Shown: positions 8,712 to 16,303 of the stretch, piece after piece
Layout of the letters: every line of letters begins with the position of its first letter
Numbering within the stretch: the stretch's first letter is position 1
DNA from: Shimia sp047124445
GTDB lineage: Bacteria > Pseudomonadota > Alphaproteobacteria > Rhodobacterales > Rhodobacteraceae
NCBI RefSeq assembly: GCF_047124445.1
Contig: NZ_CP138921.1
Coordinates: forward strand, 2,294,001 to 2,358,000
Direction: 5' to 3'
Length of the DNA: 64,000 nucleotides
Notes under the pieces: model-generated
Seen by the model: only the letters and a program-made list of their open reading frames with translations
Databases searched by the model: none
Told to the model about the DNA's origin: nothing
Made by a program: the position numbers and the translations under genes

Positions 8712-8725
8712 TTGATTTGTGTCAA
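8712..8725. promoter_or_regulatory. FNR/FnrL-type operator between hemE and hemC
   Basis: TTGAT-TTGT-GTCAA matches the FNR-family pattern TTGAT-N4-ATCAA, with the GTCAA half-site seen at the other sites in this window. It is 35-48 bp from the hemE start and 151-164 bp from the hemC start. Its closeness to hemE leaves little room for a class II promoter with a leader there, so it may repress hemE or activate hemC. This is inference from position only. Confidence 0.7.
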
Positions 8726-8875
8726 GGAAGCCAACCGGCTTTCCGTGCCTTTTCAACCCAACTCACCCGCCCTGCCAATTTGGCGAGGCTTCTCTACGCT
8801 AGGTCTCGCGCACACCTCCTGTTGTCAACCCTTAGGACGCTTGCCAGACCCGCCACTCAGGATTAGACCGTCGCC

Positions 8876-9835
8876 ATGACAGTGACTTTGCCAACCCCCG
8901 CTTCTCCGCTGAAAATCGGCACCCGTGGCTCTCCGCTCGCACTTGCGCAGGCCTATGAAACCCGCCGTCGTCTGATGGAAGCGTTTGATCTGCCAGAAGA
9001 CGCCTTCGAGATCGTGGTCATCACCACGTCAGGTGACAATGCGCAGTTGATCGCCAAGGACAAACCTCTGAAGGAAGTTGGCGGCAAAGGCCTGTTCACA
9101 AAGGAAATTGAAGAGGCCATGCTGGTTGGCGGCATCGACATTGCCGTGCACTCAACAAAAGATATGCCGGTCCTGCAACCAGACGGTCTACTGCTCGACA
9201 CTTACTTGCCGCGTGAAGACTGCCGTGACGCCTTTGTCTCCCCAATCCACACGTCTTTGGCAGACCTGCCAGAGGGCGCCACGGTGGGCACCTCTAGCTT
9301 GCGCCGCCGCGCGCAACTGCTGAATTACCGCAGTGATCTCAATGTCGTAGAGTTCCGCGGCAACGTACAAACTCGCCTCAAAAAACTGGAAGACAAGGTG
9401 GCAGATTGCACCTTCCTTGCCATGGCTGGCCTAAACCGCCTGGACATGTCGCATGTGGCCGCCTCCGCCATTGAGCCAGAGGAAATGCTGCCCGCAGTCG
9501 CACAAGGTGCCATTGGCATCGAGCGTCGCGCGGACGACATGACCACCGCCGCTCTGCTGGAGGCCATTCACCATGGCCCTACCGGTCAACGCCTCAGTGC
9601 CGAACGCGCCTTCATGGCGGCTCTGGACGGCTCTTGTGAAACCCCCATCGCTGGCCTCGCGGAACTTGATGGCAACACCATTCGCCTACGTGGTGAAGTG
9701 CTGCGTCCGGATGGGTCTGAAAGCCTGCGCGATGATCAAACCGCTCCCGTTGAAGACGGCGCAGCGCTTGGCGAAAGCATGGCCAAATACCTGCTGGAAC
9801 GCGGCGGCGCGGGCTTCTTTGACTGGCGCAGCTAG
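8876..9835 (+). CDS. hemC: Porphobilinogen deaminase (hydroxymethylbilane synthase)
   Basis: This 319-residue enzyme polymerises four porphobilinogens into hydroxymethylbilane. Visible hallmarks are IGTRGSPLALAQA near residue 14, the DIAVHSTKDMP loop near 88 with the catalytic Asp, TSSLRRRAQLL near 139, and Cys254 in DGSCETP, which carries the dipyrromethane cofactor. Length and motifs are typical. It diverges from hemE over a 198-bp region containing one FNR-type box. The start at 8876 has no strong ribosome binding site, but homology begins about 12 residues downstream. Confidence 0.97.
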   Translation: MTVTLPTPASPLKIGTRGSPLALAQAYETRRRLMEAFDLPEDAFEIVVITTSGDNAQLIAKDKPLKEVGGKGLFTKEIEEAMLVGGIDIAVHSTKDMPVLQPDGLLLDTYLPREDCRDAFVSPIHTSLADLPEGATVGTSSLRRRAQLLNYRSDLNVVEFRGNVQTRLKKLEDKVADCTFLAMAGLNRLDMSHVAASAIEPEEMLPAVAQGAIGIERRADDMTTAALLEAIHHGPTGQRLSAERAFMAALDGSCETPIAGLAELDGNTIRLRGEVLRPDGSESLRDDQTAPVEDGAALGESMAKYLLERGGAGFFDWRS

Positions 9836-9848
9836 CAGCGATTTACGG

Positions 9849-9864
9849 TTAATTTCCCCTTAAC
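9849..9864. promoter_or_regulatory. CtrA-like binding site (TTAA-N7-TTAAC)
   Basis: TTAA-TTTCCCC-TTAAC fits the alphaproteobacterial CtrA consensus TTAA-N7-TTAA(C). It is embedded in a perfect 8-base inverted repeat, ACGGTTAA/TTAACCGT (9845-9867). It lies 77-92 bp upstream of the small membrane protein gene at 9941 and just after the hemC stop. Without a T-run this is less likely to be the hemC terminator, though that reading is possible. Confidence 0.55.
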
Positions 9865-9904
9865 CGTGCCATTCCCGGCATGTTTCGGCCATGTTTTTAA
9901 GACA

Positions 9905-9931
9905 CTCTGATCCCATCAACAGGGATCAGAG
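9905..9931 (+). promoter_or_regulatory. Perfect stem-loop in leader of membrane protein gene, touching its ribosome binding site
   Basis: CTCTGATCCC (9905-9914) pairs perfectly with GGGATCAGAG (9922-9931) around a seven-base loop. The 3' arm contains most of AGAGGA, the only Shine-Dalgarno-like sequence before the ATG at 9941. Folding should reduce ribosome access, so a translational switch or a protein-binding operator is plausible. Function is inferred from sequence only. Confidence 0.5.
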
Positions 9932-9940
9932 GACCAAGCC

Positions 9941-10507
9941 ATGCACGCGTTGGGACAACTGGGCACTATCGACGATCACCACTGGGACACCCTACAGCCT
10001 CGGCCTTCACACGCCGGCTACTGCGTCCGGGAAACCGACGGCGAATTTCGCCACTCTTCCATAAAAGAGACTCTGCTGCGCTTCATCGGCGTGATGTTTG
10101 TGCTCAGCGCGCTGGTGCAATGGACCTTTCCGAACGCCAACTTTGTTGGCGATCCAATGATGTCCAAATCCTTGCTGTCCATTGCCTTTGCGCTGATCGG
10201 CATGGCGGCCTACCGCTTCGCCATGAAGGGCCACCGCGCCGAAATTCGCTTTGACGGAAAGTCCCGCACCATCGTGCTCTGCGCCCTGAACCGCCGGGAC
10301 CAACAAAAGGGGGCCCGCAAACTGCCGCTCCGTGACATCACCAGCATCTATGTGCGGCGCACCGATATGGCTGCGGGCAAAGCGGCCCTGCGCATCCGCC
10401 TGAAATCCGGCGGCGCAGAGCTCACCGCTCTACGCGGCGATCTAGCCGAAGTCGAAGCTGTCCACGCCTTACTTTGCAGCAAAATCCGCAAAGCGCAGCA
10501 GGGTTAA
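9941..10507 (+). CDS. Uncharacterised membrane protein
   Basis: I do not recognise this 188-residue protein. It has a soluble N-terminal stretch of about 42 residues, two likely membrane helices (about 45-62, IGVMFVLSALVQW, and about 77-93, LLSIAFALIGMAAYRF), then a basic C-terminal domain of about 90 residues. That domain has beta-rich spacing (AEIRFDGKSRTIVLCALN, ITSIYVRR, ALRIRLKSGGAELTAL) and resembles small PH-like membrane-anchored domains, without a confident family match. The upstream region carries a CtrA-like box and a hairpin over the ribosome binding site. The gene converges on hemF, and its stop lies in a hairpin loop. Confidence 0.75.
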   Translation: MHALGQLGTIDDHHWDTLQPRPSHAGYCVRETDGEFRHSSIKETLLRFIGVMFVLSALVQWTFPNANFVGDPMMSKSLLSIAFALIGMAAYRFAMKGHRAEIRFDGKSRTIVLCALNRRDQQKGARKLPLRDITSIYVRRTDMAAGKAALRIRLKSGGAELTALRGDLAEVEAVHALLCSKIRKAQQG

Positions 10508-10515
10508 CCTGCTGC
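10495..10515. terminator. Hairpin at convergent gene ends
   Basis: GCAGCAGG (10495-10502) pairs with CCTGCTGC (10508-10515) around GTTAA, so the TAA stop of the upstream gene lies in the loop, three bases before the hemF stop. There is no T-run on either side, so this is a weak or factor-assisted bidirectional terminator at best. Confidence 0.4.
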
Positions 10516-10517
10516 CC

Positions 10518-11411
10518 TTACACCCATTTTGCCATGGGTGGCAGGCTCATCAGCACGGCGTTGGCATCGTGTCCGGTTTCCAGGCCAAACTTGGTGCCGC
10601 GATCATAGACAAGGTTGTACTCCGCATAGAGCCCCCGATGCACCAGCTGGGCATCTTTCTCGGCTTCACCAAAACTATCAACACGACGTTTCTCAACCAA
10701 AGGCACAAAGGCTGGCAGGAAGGCTTTGCCAATGTCTTGGATGAAGCCAAAGTCCGCTTCCCAATCCCCGGTGTTGTGGTCGTCCAGAAAGATGCCGCCA
10801 ACCCCACGCGCGCGGTTGCGGTGCGGGATATAAAAATACTCGTCTGCCCAGGCCTTTAGCCGAGGGTAATGCGCCTCACCGTGCGCGTCACAATGCGCCT
10901 TCTGCACCCCGTGAAAATGCGCAGTGTCCTCGTCATACTCCAAACAAGGGTTCAGATCAGAGCCACCGCCAAACCACCAACCGTGTGGGGTCCAGAACAT
11001 CCGTGTGTTCATATGCACGGCTGGGCAATGCGGGTTCTGCATATGCGCCACAAGGCTAATACCGCTGGCCCAAAACCGCGGATCTTCTTTCATGCCCGGC
11101 AGGCCTTTGCGCGCCGCCATGGCATTCTGCGCGCGCTCCCCCAGCTCGCCGTAAACGGTGGAGACATTCACGCCGACTTTCTCAAACACACGCCCGCCAC
11201 GCATCACCGACATCAACCCACCGCCAGCATCCGATCCATCGGCACTGCTGCGCTTGGTTTCAGTCACCTCAAATCGGCCCGCGTCCTGATCTGAAAACGG
11301 GCCTTCGGAATGGCTGTCTTCCAGCCCTTCAAAAGCGGCCACAATCTGATCCCGCAATTCACGAAACCATGCGCTGGCGCGTTGCTTTTCGGTGTCCATT
11401 TGATCAGACAT
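10518..11411 (-). CDS. hemF: Coproporphyrinogen III oxidase, oxygen-dependent
   Basis: The 297-residue protein shows HemF hallmarks: MNTRMFWTPHGWWFGGGSDLNP near the middle, KAHCDAHG, and GGIFLDDHNTGDWE. It converts coproporphyrinogen III to protoporphyrinogen IX using O2. GGAGGGG seven bases before the ATG at 11411 fixes the start; the reading from 11453 has no such site. The anaerobic counterpart hemN is at 27193, so the organism carries both routes. No FNR-type box is visible just upstream, unlike hemE and hemN, which fits an aerobic role. Confidence 0.97.
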   Translation of the reverse strand: MSDQMDTEKQRASAWFRELRDQIVAAFEGLEDSHSEGPFSDQDAGRFEVTETKRSSADGSDAGGGLMSVMRGGRVFEKVGVNVSTVYGELGERAQNAMAARKGLPGMKEDPRFWASGISLVAHMQNPHCPAVHMNTRMFWTPHGWWFGGGSDLNPCLEYDEDTAHFHGVQKAHCDAHGEAHYPRLKAWADEYFYIPHRNRARGVGGIFLDDHNTGDWEADFGFIQDIGKAFLPAFVPLVEKRRVDSFGEAEKDAQLVHRGLYAEYNLVYDRGTKFGLETGHDANAVLMSLPPMAKWV

Positions 11412-11484
11412 GCCTGCCCCTCCGTTGTGTTCCGCATTGCCTATCATCGGCACACAACAGACGCCAGCGGCAGAACAGCGCGGA

Positions 11485-12285
11485 TCAGTGGGCCGGGGTA
11501 CTTACCGTGTCCAGAAGTGAGCGACCGCCATCCACAGTCACAATCTGCCCCGTCATAAAGCCCGAGGCCTCAGAGGCCAAAAACTGGATGGCATCCGCCA
11601 ACTCGCCCGGCGCAGCGATCCGGCCCAGCGGCGTGTGCTGCTCAATCTCGTTGCGGCAATCGCGGTTATCTTTCAACGCGTTCTGCAAACTCGCGGACAT
11701 CACCGAGCCAATCGCCACCGCGTTCACGCGAATACGTTCCGGCGCCAGCGCAACCGCCATTGCACGGGTCATTTGATCCAAGGCCGCCGTTGCAATAGAG
11801 TAGCCCAGCAAATCTGGCTGTGAGCGTTGCGCCGCAATGGAGCTGAGGTTCACGATCGAACCCACTGGCCCTTCGTCGCGCCCTTCGGCCTGTTTGATCA
11901 TCCGCTTGGCAACAATCTGGCTAAGCCGCAGCGAGGTCATCAGGTTCTGTTGGATCATCAGATCCACCGAAGTGTCATCCGGATTGAGCGGATCGCTGGT
12001 GGTCACCTGCCGACAGCCGTTGATCAAAATATCAATCTGATCAAAGGCATCGATGGTGGCCGAGATCAGGTTGTTGATCGTCAGTTTTTCCCGCAAGTCG
12101 CCAGCAAAGTAACGCACATTACCCTCTTCCGGGCGTTCACCAAACTCCGCACAGAGGCTCTTTTCATCCACATCGGCAAACATGACATTGGCGCCATGCT
12201 CCGCAAAATGCCGCCCGACAGCCAGACCAATACCATTGGCCGAGCCGGTGATAATGGCGGTCTTCCCCGCGATATTAAACGACAT
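11485..12285 (-). CDS. SDR-family protein with altered active site
   Basis: The 266-residue protein has the Rossmann TGSANGIG motif near residue 14, a C-terminal VDGGRS block and SDR-like length. Key catalytic motifs are changed: the NNAG motif reads LINGCRQ, and the YxxxK motif reads YSIAT, replacing the active-site Lys with Thr. The catalytic Ser region (NLSSIAA) and Tyr are kept. It may be a weak dehydrogenase, use another proton relay, or serve as a binding or regulatory protein. It lies upstream of hemF on the same strand with a 73-bp gap, so co-transcription is possible. Confidence 0.85.
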   Translation of the reverse strand: MSFNIAGKTAIITGSANGIGLAVGRHFAEHGANVMFADVDEKSLCAEFGERPEEGNVRYFAGDLREKLTINNLISATIDAFDQIDILINGCRQVTTSDPLNPDDTSVDLMIQQNLMTSLRLSQIVAKRMIKQAEGRDEGPVGSIVNLSSIAAQRSQPDLLGYSIATAALDQMTRAMAVALAPERIRVNAVAIGSVMSASLQNALKDNRDCRNEIEQHTPLGRIAAPGELADAIQFLASEASGFMTGQIVTVDGGRSLLDTVSTPAH

Positions 12286-12330
12286 CTACGATCCCCATCA
12301 CGCTGTCCATGAGCCTATACCAGCTCTGTG

Positions 12331-13314
12331 TCACCCTCTGGCCCGAGTGGGGCGCTGTGCATGCAATACCTTGAATCGGGTGTCCCCGGCAACGGCCTCG
12401 ACCGATTGGAACGCGTCCTGCAACGTGGCTTCATACGGCAGGTGCCGGTTTGCCACCATCCACAAATGCCCGGACGGCGCCAACATCTTGGCGGCAGCTC
12501 GGATGAAACGCTCACCCAACGCGGGCTCTGCCTTGCGCCCTGTATGAAACGGCGGGTTCATCACCACAGTGTCCACCCTATGGCCGGGCTTGAAGTTGGT
12601 GGCATCGGCCCAATGAAACTGCGCCCGTGGATCGGACAGGTTTTCCTTGGCACATTCCAGCGCCACATGATCCGCCTCAACCAGATGCAACACATCAAAC
12701 GCCTGACGCGCCACCATCTCACTGGACAGATACCCCCATCCAGCCCCCAGATCGGCCACCACACGGCCTAGTTTTGGCGGCAACGCCTCAGCCAGCATCT
12801 TGGACGCCGGATCAATGCCATCCGCACTGAACACCCCCGGCCGCGTGACAAAGCGCTCTGCCACTTTTACAGGCTCACCAGCCCGCCAATCCGCAAAGTC
12901 CCCGCCCTCAAACCAAAACAACCGGCCATGGGCCTTGGCAAAACTGCCAAGCACCTCAGCGCTTTTACGGCATGCCTTGTAAATACCATCCACGCCATCG
13001 GTCTTCTGACCATCGACAATCACCAGATCCGCGCAGGCCGTCGCACGCGCAATCAAATCCCGCGCCAAGGCCTTGGCCCGCGGCAACACCACAATCGCCG
13101 CCGCGTAATTACCGTCTTCCACAACAGAGGCCTCATAGCCCGCATCCGAAAACGCGTCAAAATCCGGTTTCAAATGCTGCACCACATGCACCTGCCCGCG
13201 CGGCAGTGCACTCAGGTCATAGCCGACGCGCGGCGCAAACACGGCAATCCGTCCGTCAGACGGCAATGAAAGGCCATAGTCCTCTACGGCCAAAGACAAT
13301 CGGGAATGGGACAT
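12331..13314 (-). CDS. Class I SAM methyltransferase, RsmC-like (16S rRNA guanine-N2)
   Basis: This 327-residue protein has a poorly conserved N-terminal half, then a C-terminal class I methyltransferase domain with VVADLGAGWGYLS near residue 188 (SAM-binding motif I) and MNPPFHTG near 253, the NPPF/Y motif of N-methylating enzymes. The two-domain layout fits RsmC/RlmG-type small-subunit rRNA guanine-N2 methyltransferases. SAM binding and base methylation are well supported; the exact rRNA target is inferred. Its stop lies 45 bp from the SDR start on the same strand and its start 27 bp from the clpS stop. Confidence 0.82.
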   Translation of the reverse strand: MSHSRLSLAVEDYGLSLPSDGRIAVFAPRVGYDLSALPRGQVHVVQHLKPDFDAFSDAGYEASVVEDGNYAAAIVVLPRAKALARDLIARATACADLVIVDGQKTDGVDGIYKACRKSAEVLGSFAKAHGRLFWFEGGDFADWRAGEPVKVAERFVTRPGVFSADGIDPASKMLAEALPPKLGRVVADLGAGWGYLSSEMVARQAFDVLHLVEADHVALECAKENLSDPRAQFHWADATNFKPGHRVDTVVMNPPFHTGRKAEPALGERFIRAAAKMLAPSGHLWMVANRHLPYEATLQDAFQSVEAVAGDTRFKVLHAQRPTRARG

Positions 13315-13341
13315 ATCAAGCGGTGATCCGGGCGTACCCGA

Positions 13342-13680
13342 TCACTCCTTCTCCATCGTACACTGCAGGGGATGCTGGTGCCGCTGCGCCAAATCCATCA
13401 CCTGCGTGACCTTGGTTTCTGCAATCTCGTGGCTGAACACACCCACAACCGCTACACCTTTCTTGTGCACGGTCAGCATGATCTCAAATGCCTGCGCGTG
13501 GGTCATCGAGAAGAACCGCTCCAGCACATGCACCACAAACTCCATTGGCGTGTAGTCATCGTTGAGCAGCATCACCTTGTAAAGCGGCGGCTTTTTGGTG
13601 CGGGTACGGGTTTCCAGCGCGACGCCAAGATCGCCGCCGTCATCGTCACCCATGCTCATGGTCATCGTCTGCAATGGCAT
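13342..13680 (-). CDS. clpS: ATP-dependent Clp protease adaptor ClpS
   Basis: This 112-residue adaptor delivers N-degron substrates to ClpAP. It has the ClpS core KVMLLNDDYTPMEFVVHVLERFF, with NDD and the hydrophobic N-degron pocket, followed by HKKGVAVVGVFSHEIAETK. I chose the ATG at 13680; a start a few codons in (MSMGDDDGG) is equally possible because no strong ribosome binding site is visible. The long upstream reading to 13821 overlaps the divergent HAD gene and has no ClpS homology. clpA is not next to it in this window. Confidence 0.93.
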   Translation of the reverse strand: MPLQTMTMSMGDDDGGDLGVALETRTRTKKPPLYKVMLLNDDYTPMEFVVHVLERFFSMTHAQAFEIMLTVHKKGVAVVGVFSHEIAETKVTQVMDLAQRHQHPLQCTMEKE

Positions 13681-13767
13681 ATTCACAAGAATCCGGTTCG
13701 TGGTTTGCTGTTTATATAGCCTGAAGTTGGTCTTAGAAAAGAGGTCTGGAACAATCGGACCTTTTTC

Positions 13768-14469
13768 ATGCCCAAGACCCTCACAACAGTTGCCTTTGAT
13801 GCTGATGATACGCTGTGGCACACGGAACGGTTCTTTCGTCTCACCCAGGCCAAGTTTGCCGAGCTACTAGCGGATTTCACCGAGCCGGATCACCTAGAGG
13901 AACGCCTCTTAGAAGCCGAGCGGCGCAACGTGGGGCACTATGGCTTTGGCACCAAAGGATTCGTCCTGTCGATGATCGAAACCGCAATTGAGGTGACGGA
14001 GGAACGTGTGCCCGCCTCCGTGATTGCTGAGCTCATGGCCTGCGGCCGCGAGATGCTCCAACACCCCATCGACCTGCTGCCAAATGCCAAGGAAGTTGTT
14101 GAAACACTGGCAAAATCCCACCGACTTCTACTCATCACCAAAGGCGACCTGCTCGATCAGGAACGCAAGGTGGCCCAGTCCGGTTTGGGTGACTTGTTTG
14201 AATGGGTCGAGATTGTCAGCCATAAAACGCCCGACATCTACACACGCACTTTCCAACGCCATGCCGACGGTCCAGATCGGGCGTTGATGGTCGGCGACTC
14301 AATGAAGTCTGACATTGTGCCCTCCCTATCGGTCGGCAGCTGGGCGGCGCATGTGCCCAATGGCCCCGCATGGGCGCTGGAGCAAGCGGAAACGCCCAAA
14401 GAAAACCCGCGATTTGTGGCGCTTTCGTCACTGTCTGAAGTTTTGCCATTGGTCGAAGAGATTGGCTAA
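13768..14469 (+). CDS. HAD-superfamily hydrolase
   Basis: The 233-residue protein has all four HAD motifs: FDADDTLW near residue 9 (nucleophile and acid/base Asp), LITKGD near 119, a Lys in SHKTPDIY, and MVGDSMKSDIVP near 176. An alpha-helical cap between motifs I and II indicates a C1-cap phosphatase of the phosphoglycolate phosphatase or haloacid dehalogenase type. The substrate is not evident. It diverges from clpS with 87 bp between starts and is followed by a 190-bp gap before dacA. Confidence 0.87.
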   Translation: MPKTLTTVAFDADDTLWHTERFFRLTQAKFAELLADFTEPDHLEERLLEAERRNVGHYGFGTKGFVLSMIETAIEVTEERVPASVIAELMACGREMLQHPIDLLPNAKEVVETLAKSHRLLLITKGDLLDQERKVAQSGLGDLFEWVEIVSHKTPDIYTRTFQRHADGPDRALMVGDSMKSDIVPSLSVGSWAAHVPNGPAWALEQAETPKENPRFVALSSLSEVLPLVEEIG

Positions 14470-14659
14470 GGTCCTCACAAGGCAGGTCTAGCGGCTGGCA
14501 AGCACGATGCCACAACATCTGCGAAACCGATTTAAGCACCCAATGCAACTTGCCATAAACACAAGCTTTATTCGTTTCCGACCCTGTGTTACGCTCACTG
14601 TAATAATAAATGGTCAGACCGGAAAACCGGCGGCCTGAGGCAGAAAAAGAGCAGTTCAC

Positions 14660-16066
14660 ATGAAGGCGCGGCGCATTCAGCCGGCCCGTTTCGGGCTATT
14701 TTTGGCGACACTGGCATTCTGTGCCGTGATGACCCCCATGGTGTCTTTCGCGGCACCCTACGCAGCAATGGTGATTGACGCACGGGACGGCAAAGTCCTG
14801 CACAGTCGCAACGCCGACACCCGCCTGCATCCGGCGTCCTTGACCAAGATGATGACGCTCTACATCGCCATGGAAGCGGTAGAGAACGGCGAGATCAGCC
14901 TGGACACCAAAGTGAAAATCTCCAAAAACGCCGCCGCAGAGCCTCCGTCCAAGCTGGGTCTGCAAGCGGGACAGCGGATAGCCCTGCGCTATCTGATCCG
15001 TGCCGCAGCGATCAAATCCGCCAATGATGCGGCCACCGCCATTGGTGAGGCGCTGGAAGGCTCCGAGGCGGCCTTTGCCCGCCGCATGAACCGCACCGCC
15101 AAAGCCTTGGGCATGTCCAACACCACGTTCAAAAATGCCCACGGCCTGACCGAAACCGGCCACATGTCCACTGCGCGGGACATGACCACCTTGGGCCGCC
15201 ACGTGCTCTATGACTATCCGGACTACTACAACCTCTTTTCCCGCCGCTCCACAAACGCGGGCATCAAGTCTGTGAACAACACCAACCGCCGCCTGCTCGA
15301 CGCCTATCGCGGTGCCGACGGCATCAAAACCGGCTACACCCGCGCCGCGGGCTTCAACCTCGTGGCCTCTGCCGAGCGCGGGAACAAACGTGTGATTGCC
15401 ACCGTATTTGGCGGCCGCTCCACCGCAACCCGCAATGCCAAAGTGGCCGAACTGCTGGATCTGGGCTTCAACCGCTCCGCCAGCCGCGTGGCGCTGCGCA
15501 AACCCGGCCGCCCCGCGTATCAAGGTAAAACCGCACCGGTGGGCAAGACCATCCGCGTGGCCACCGCTGTGAAGAAATCCCTGCGCCCCGTCCTGCGGCC
15601 AACTACAGCAAAACAAGAACAGCCCTCCGTGGTCGCCGCAGCCGCCATGTCTGAGGCAACAGTTGCCGCGGAAGCGACCGTTGTGGCAGAGGCCACTGTC
15701 ATCGAACACGACATCCAGTCCGCCCTTTTACAGGCGCAGGACAACACAGGCGTGACATTGGTGAGCCTGAAAGAGGAGCCCACACCTCCACCGCAGCCAA
15801 AGGTCGTCACTCGCATCTCTACTGCTGGCGGGCGCCATTGGGGCATCAACGTCGGTCGCTACAACAGCCGTTTTGCCGCCGAAAAGATGTTGCTGAAAAC
15901 CGCGTTGTCTGAGATGTCGACGCTGGACGGCAGCCTGCGCAAAGTGGTGAAAAACTCCCGCGGGTTTGAGGCCAACTTCCTCGGCATGACCAAAGAGACC
16001 GCTGATTTGGCCTGCCGCCGCCTGCAAGCGCGGCAAGTCACCTGCTACACACTGGGCCCAAGTTAA
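14660..16066 (+). CDS. dacA: D-alanyl-D-alanine carboxypeptidase with C-terminal SPOR domain
   Basis: The 468-residue protein starts with a signal peptide (basic residues, then FLATLAFCAVMTPMVSFA). Its S11 peptidase domain has the active-site triad SLTK near residue 58, SAN near 118 and KTG near 219. It trims the terminal D-Ala from peptidoglycan stems in the periplasm. A linker with a short repeat (EATVAAEATVVAEATV, about residues 331-346) leads to a C-terminal SPOR domain of about 75 residues (HWGINVGRYNSRF), which usually binds denuded septal glycan. Septal targeting is thus inferred. A strong terminator follows at 16092. Confidence 0.93.
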   Translation: MKARRIQPARFGLFLATLAFCAVMTPMVSFAAPYAAMVIDARDGKVLHSRNADTRLHPASLTKMMTLYIAMEAVENGEISLDTKVKISKNAAAEPPSKLGLQAGQRIALRYLIRAAAIKSANDAATAIGEALEGSEAAFARRMNRTAKALGMSNTTFKNAHGLTETGHMSTARDMTTLGRHVLYDYPDYYNLFSRRSTNAGIKSVNNTNRRLLDAYRGADGIKTGYTRAAGFNLVASAERGNKRVIATVFGGRSTATRNAKVAELLDLGFNRSASRVALRKPGRPAYQGKTAPVGKTIRVATAVKKSLRPVLRPTTAKQEQPSVVAAAAMSEATVAAEATVVAEATVIEHDIQSALLQAQDNTGVTLVSLKEEPTPPPQPKVVTRISTAGGRHWGINVGRYNSRFAAEKMLLKTALSEMSTLDGSLRKVVKNSRGFEANFLGMTKETADLACRRLQARQVTCYTLGPS

Positions 16067-16091
16067 TCCAAGTCGACCACTGACAAAGAAA

Positions 16092-16122
16092 GACCGTCGC
16101 AGCCTCCTGCGACGGTCTTTTT
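16092..16122. terminator. Rho-independent terminator between dacA and ccoS
   Basis: GACCGTCGCAG (16092-16102) pairs perfectly with CTGCGACGGTC (16107-16117) around CCTC, followed by five T. A-rich sequence to the left gives a U-rich tail on the other strand too, so it can serve both dacA (+) and the ccoGHIS operon (-). Confidence 0.92.
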
Positions 16123-16143
16123 GTTTTGCGCTATAGCGAGCGA

Positions 16144-16302
16144 CTAAACCTTCGGTTTGTCGTCATACTGCCCAGACAGAATGCGCTGCGCGTCGCCTTC
16201 GGGGTCATCATATTGGTTAGAGCGCACCGTGTAGAGGAACCCAACCAGGCCCACGCCCCCCAGAAACAGGGAGATCGGGATCAAATAAGACAGAACTTGC
16301 AT
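16144..16302 (-). CDS. ccoS: Cytochrome oxidase maturation protein CcoS
   Basis: This 52-residue protein begins MQVLSYLIPISLFLGGVG, one membrane helix, followed by VRSNQYDDPEGDAQRIL, the conserved CcoS tail that includes the YDDPEGDA block. CcoS is needed to insert copper and haem into the cbb3 oxidase. The ATG lies one base after the ccoI TGA (TGACATG), and its ribosome binding site, GAGAGGA, is inside ccoI. Order and size are standard for ccoGHIS. The operon ends here, ahead of a terminator. Confidence 0.92.
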   Translation of the reverse strand: MQVLSYLIPISLFLGGVGLVGFLYTVRSNQYDDPEGDAQRILSGQYDDKPKV

Positions 16303-16303
16303 G

